A stretch of DNA of 6,565 nucleotides from Bacilli bacterium. Lineage in GTDB: Bacteria > Bacillota_I > Bacilli_A > RF39 > UBA660. Position 1 is the stretch's first letter. Every line of letters begins with the position of its first letter. A program made the position numbers and the translations under genes. Shown piece by piece: positions 5,937-6,565 of this stretch. The stretch covers positions 1 to 6,565 of the forward strand of contig JAEDJT010000062.1 in assembly GCA_016296185.1 (NCBI GenBank). Direction: 5' to 3'. The notes below the pieces were generated by a model, which did not search any database, was not told the DNA's origin, and saw only the letters and a list, made by a program, of their open reading frames with translations.

Positions 5937-6565
5937 CAAAGAAATCATCAAAGAATTCATCATCAGATATTACATTATCATCAATGATAACACTATCTGG
6001 ATCTAAATTAATATTTGTATCATTATCTTCTTTATTTATTGTATCCATCATATTAGGTACATTATCTAATATATTATAATCTTTTTTATCATCTGTCTTA
6101 ACAGTAGAACCACTAGTAATACTAGGTTTAATAATTGAAGCATTTTCTACTTTAGGTAATGTTTCTAATTCAAATAAGTCATCTTCAGGACTTGCTTGAC
6201 CAACAGCTATATTAGCTTTTTCACTACCAATAGATATTTCACTCTTATTAATATTTGAATTATAAATATTTAATCCTTCAAAATCGAAATCTAAATCATC
6301 ATATATATTTAGTTGTTCTTTTGCTTTTGGTTTAGATTCTTTAACTTCTTCTTTAATTTCTTCTTTAATTTCTTCTTTTTTATCTTCTTTAGAAGTATCT
6401 TCTAAATCATCTAAATCAATTTCAAAATTAGGCATATCAGGAATAGTATCATCTAAATTATCTAATTTTTTAGTTTCTTCTTTTTCTTCCTTAATATCTT
6501 CTACTTTTGCTTCTTTTGTTTCTTTTTCAGCTTGTTCTTTCTTCTTACGATCAAGTTCTTCTTTT
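5926..6565 (-). CDS. Acidic, low-complexity protein of unknown function, N-terminus beyond the window
   Basis: The frame is open from the right edge to TAA at 5926-5928, giving at least 212 residues of a protein whose start is not in the window. The ATG at 6433-6435 lacks an SD, and Lys/Glu-rich sequence runs through it, so it is an internal Met. Nothing here looks like a folded catalytic domain. The first visible 80 residues or so are Lys/Glu-rich and could form a charged single helix or coiled coil. Short acidic-hydrophobic patches follow, such as FEIDLDDLED, IYDDLDFDFEGL and DDLFELETL, separated by Ser/Thr/Asn-rich linkers. The protein ends in DDEFFDDFFGDD. This pattern suggests a disordered region with repeated short binding motifs. 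No Trp or Cys occurs in the visible part. I do not recognise the family. It could be the tail of a larger scaffold or cell-division or surface-associated protein, but nothing here decides that. Confidence 0.75.
   Translation of the reverse strand, partial: KEELDRKKKEQAEKETKEAKVEDIKEEKEETKKLDNLDDTIPDMPNFEIDLDDLEDTSKEDKKEEIKEEIKEEVKESKPKAKEQLNIYDDLDFDFEGLNIYNSNINKSEISIGSEKANIAVGQASPEDDLFELETLPKVENASIIKPSITSGSTVKTDDKKDYNILDNVPNMMDTINKEDNDTNINLDPDSVIIDDNVISDDEFFDDFFGDD
6337..6378. repeat. 12-bp tandem repeat, 3.5 copies, encoding a Glu-Glu-Ile/Val-Lys repeat
   Basis: Units of ttctttaatttc and a one-base variant lie at 6337-6348, 6349-6360 and 6361-6372, with a half unit to 6378. They encode consecutive four-residue EE(I/V)K repeats on the minus strand. 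The unit length is a multiple of three, so copy-number changes would keep the frame. Confidence 0.8.

Noticed and set aside
6337..6378. CRISPR-like repeat array
   Set aside because: The 12-bp units are tandem without spacers and are explained by a four-residue coding repeat.
6433..6435. ATG as the true start of the acidic protein
   Set aside because: No Shine-Dalgarno sequence lies upstream, and the frame stays open with the same Lys/Glu-rich composition to the window edge.

Overview
This is a compact, very AT-rich window, with codons dominated by A/T-ending forms, AGA for Arg and TAA/TAG stops. Shine-Dalgarno sites are of the AGGAGG/GAGGTG type, and Gram-positive extended -10 promoters and short hairpin-plus-T-run terminators are visible. 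Together these suggest a low-GC Firmicutes/Mollicutes-like bacterium, for example an uncultured host-associated Bacilli or Acholeplasma-like lineage. A likely iron-sulfur cluster motif in its tryptophanyl-tRNA synthetase would fit an anaerobe. The taxonomic call is inference. In the genes shown, Trp is written TGG 25 times.

Layout from left to right. Positions 1-1151 (minus) hold the 5' part of a polytopic GT-C-type glycosyltransferase that runs off the left edge. A 100-bp divergent promoter region separates it from trpS (1252-2256, plus). trpS ends in a hairpin terminator facing a second terminator. That second terminator closes a paralogous GT-C gene (2287-3792, minus), which is full length except for one in-frame TGA at 3286-3288. 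Next, all on the minus strand, come rmuC (3839-4945) and a VTT/DedA-type membrane protein (4955-5545), which form a tightly coupled two-gene operon transcribed VTT then rmuC. They are followed by a small rhodanese (5628-5876) and the C-terminal part of a large, acidic, low-complexity protein (5926 to the right edge). No intergenic gap exceeds about 100 bp. No mobile element, CRISPR array, tRNA or rRNA was seen.

The genes do not form one pathway. Two membrane glycosyltransferase paralogs suggest cell-envelope glycan or glycolipid decoration. trpS is a translation housekeeping gene set between them. RmuC limits DNA rearrangement, the VTT protein is probably a lipid-handling membrane protein, and the rhodanese handles sulfane sulfur.

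The points most worth a second look are the single TGA inside an otherwise intact GT-C gene, the Cys motif in TrpRS, and a repeated compaction pattern. In that pattern stop codons lie inside terminator hairpins, and in two places the terminator T-run abuts the -10 of the next gene. I did not find a clear novel multi-gene system.
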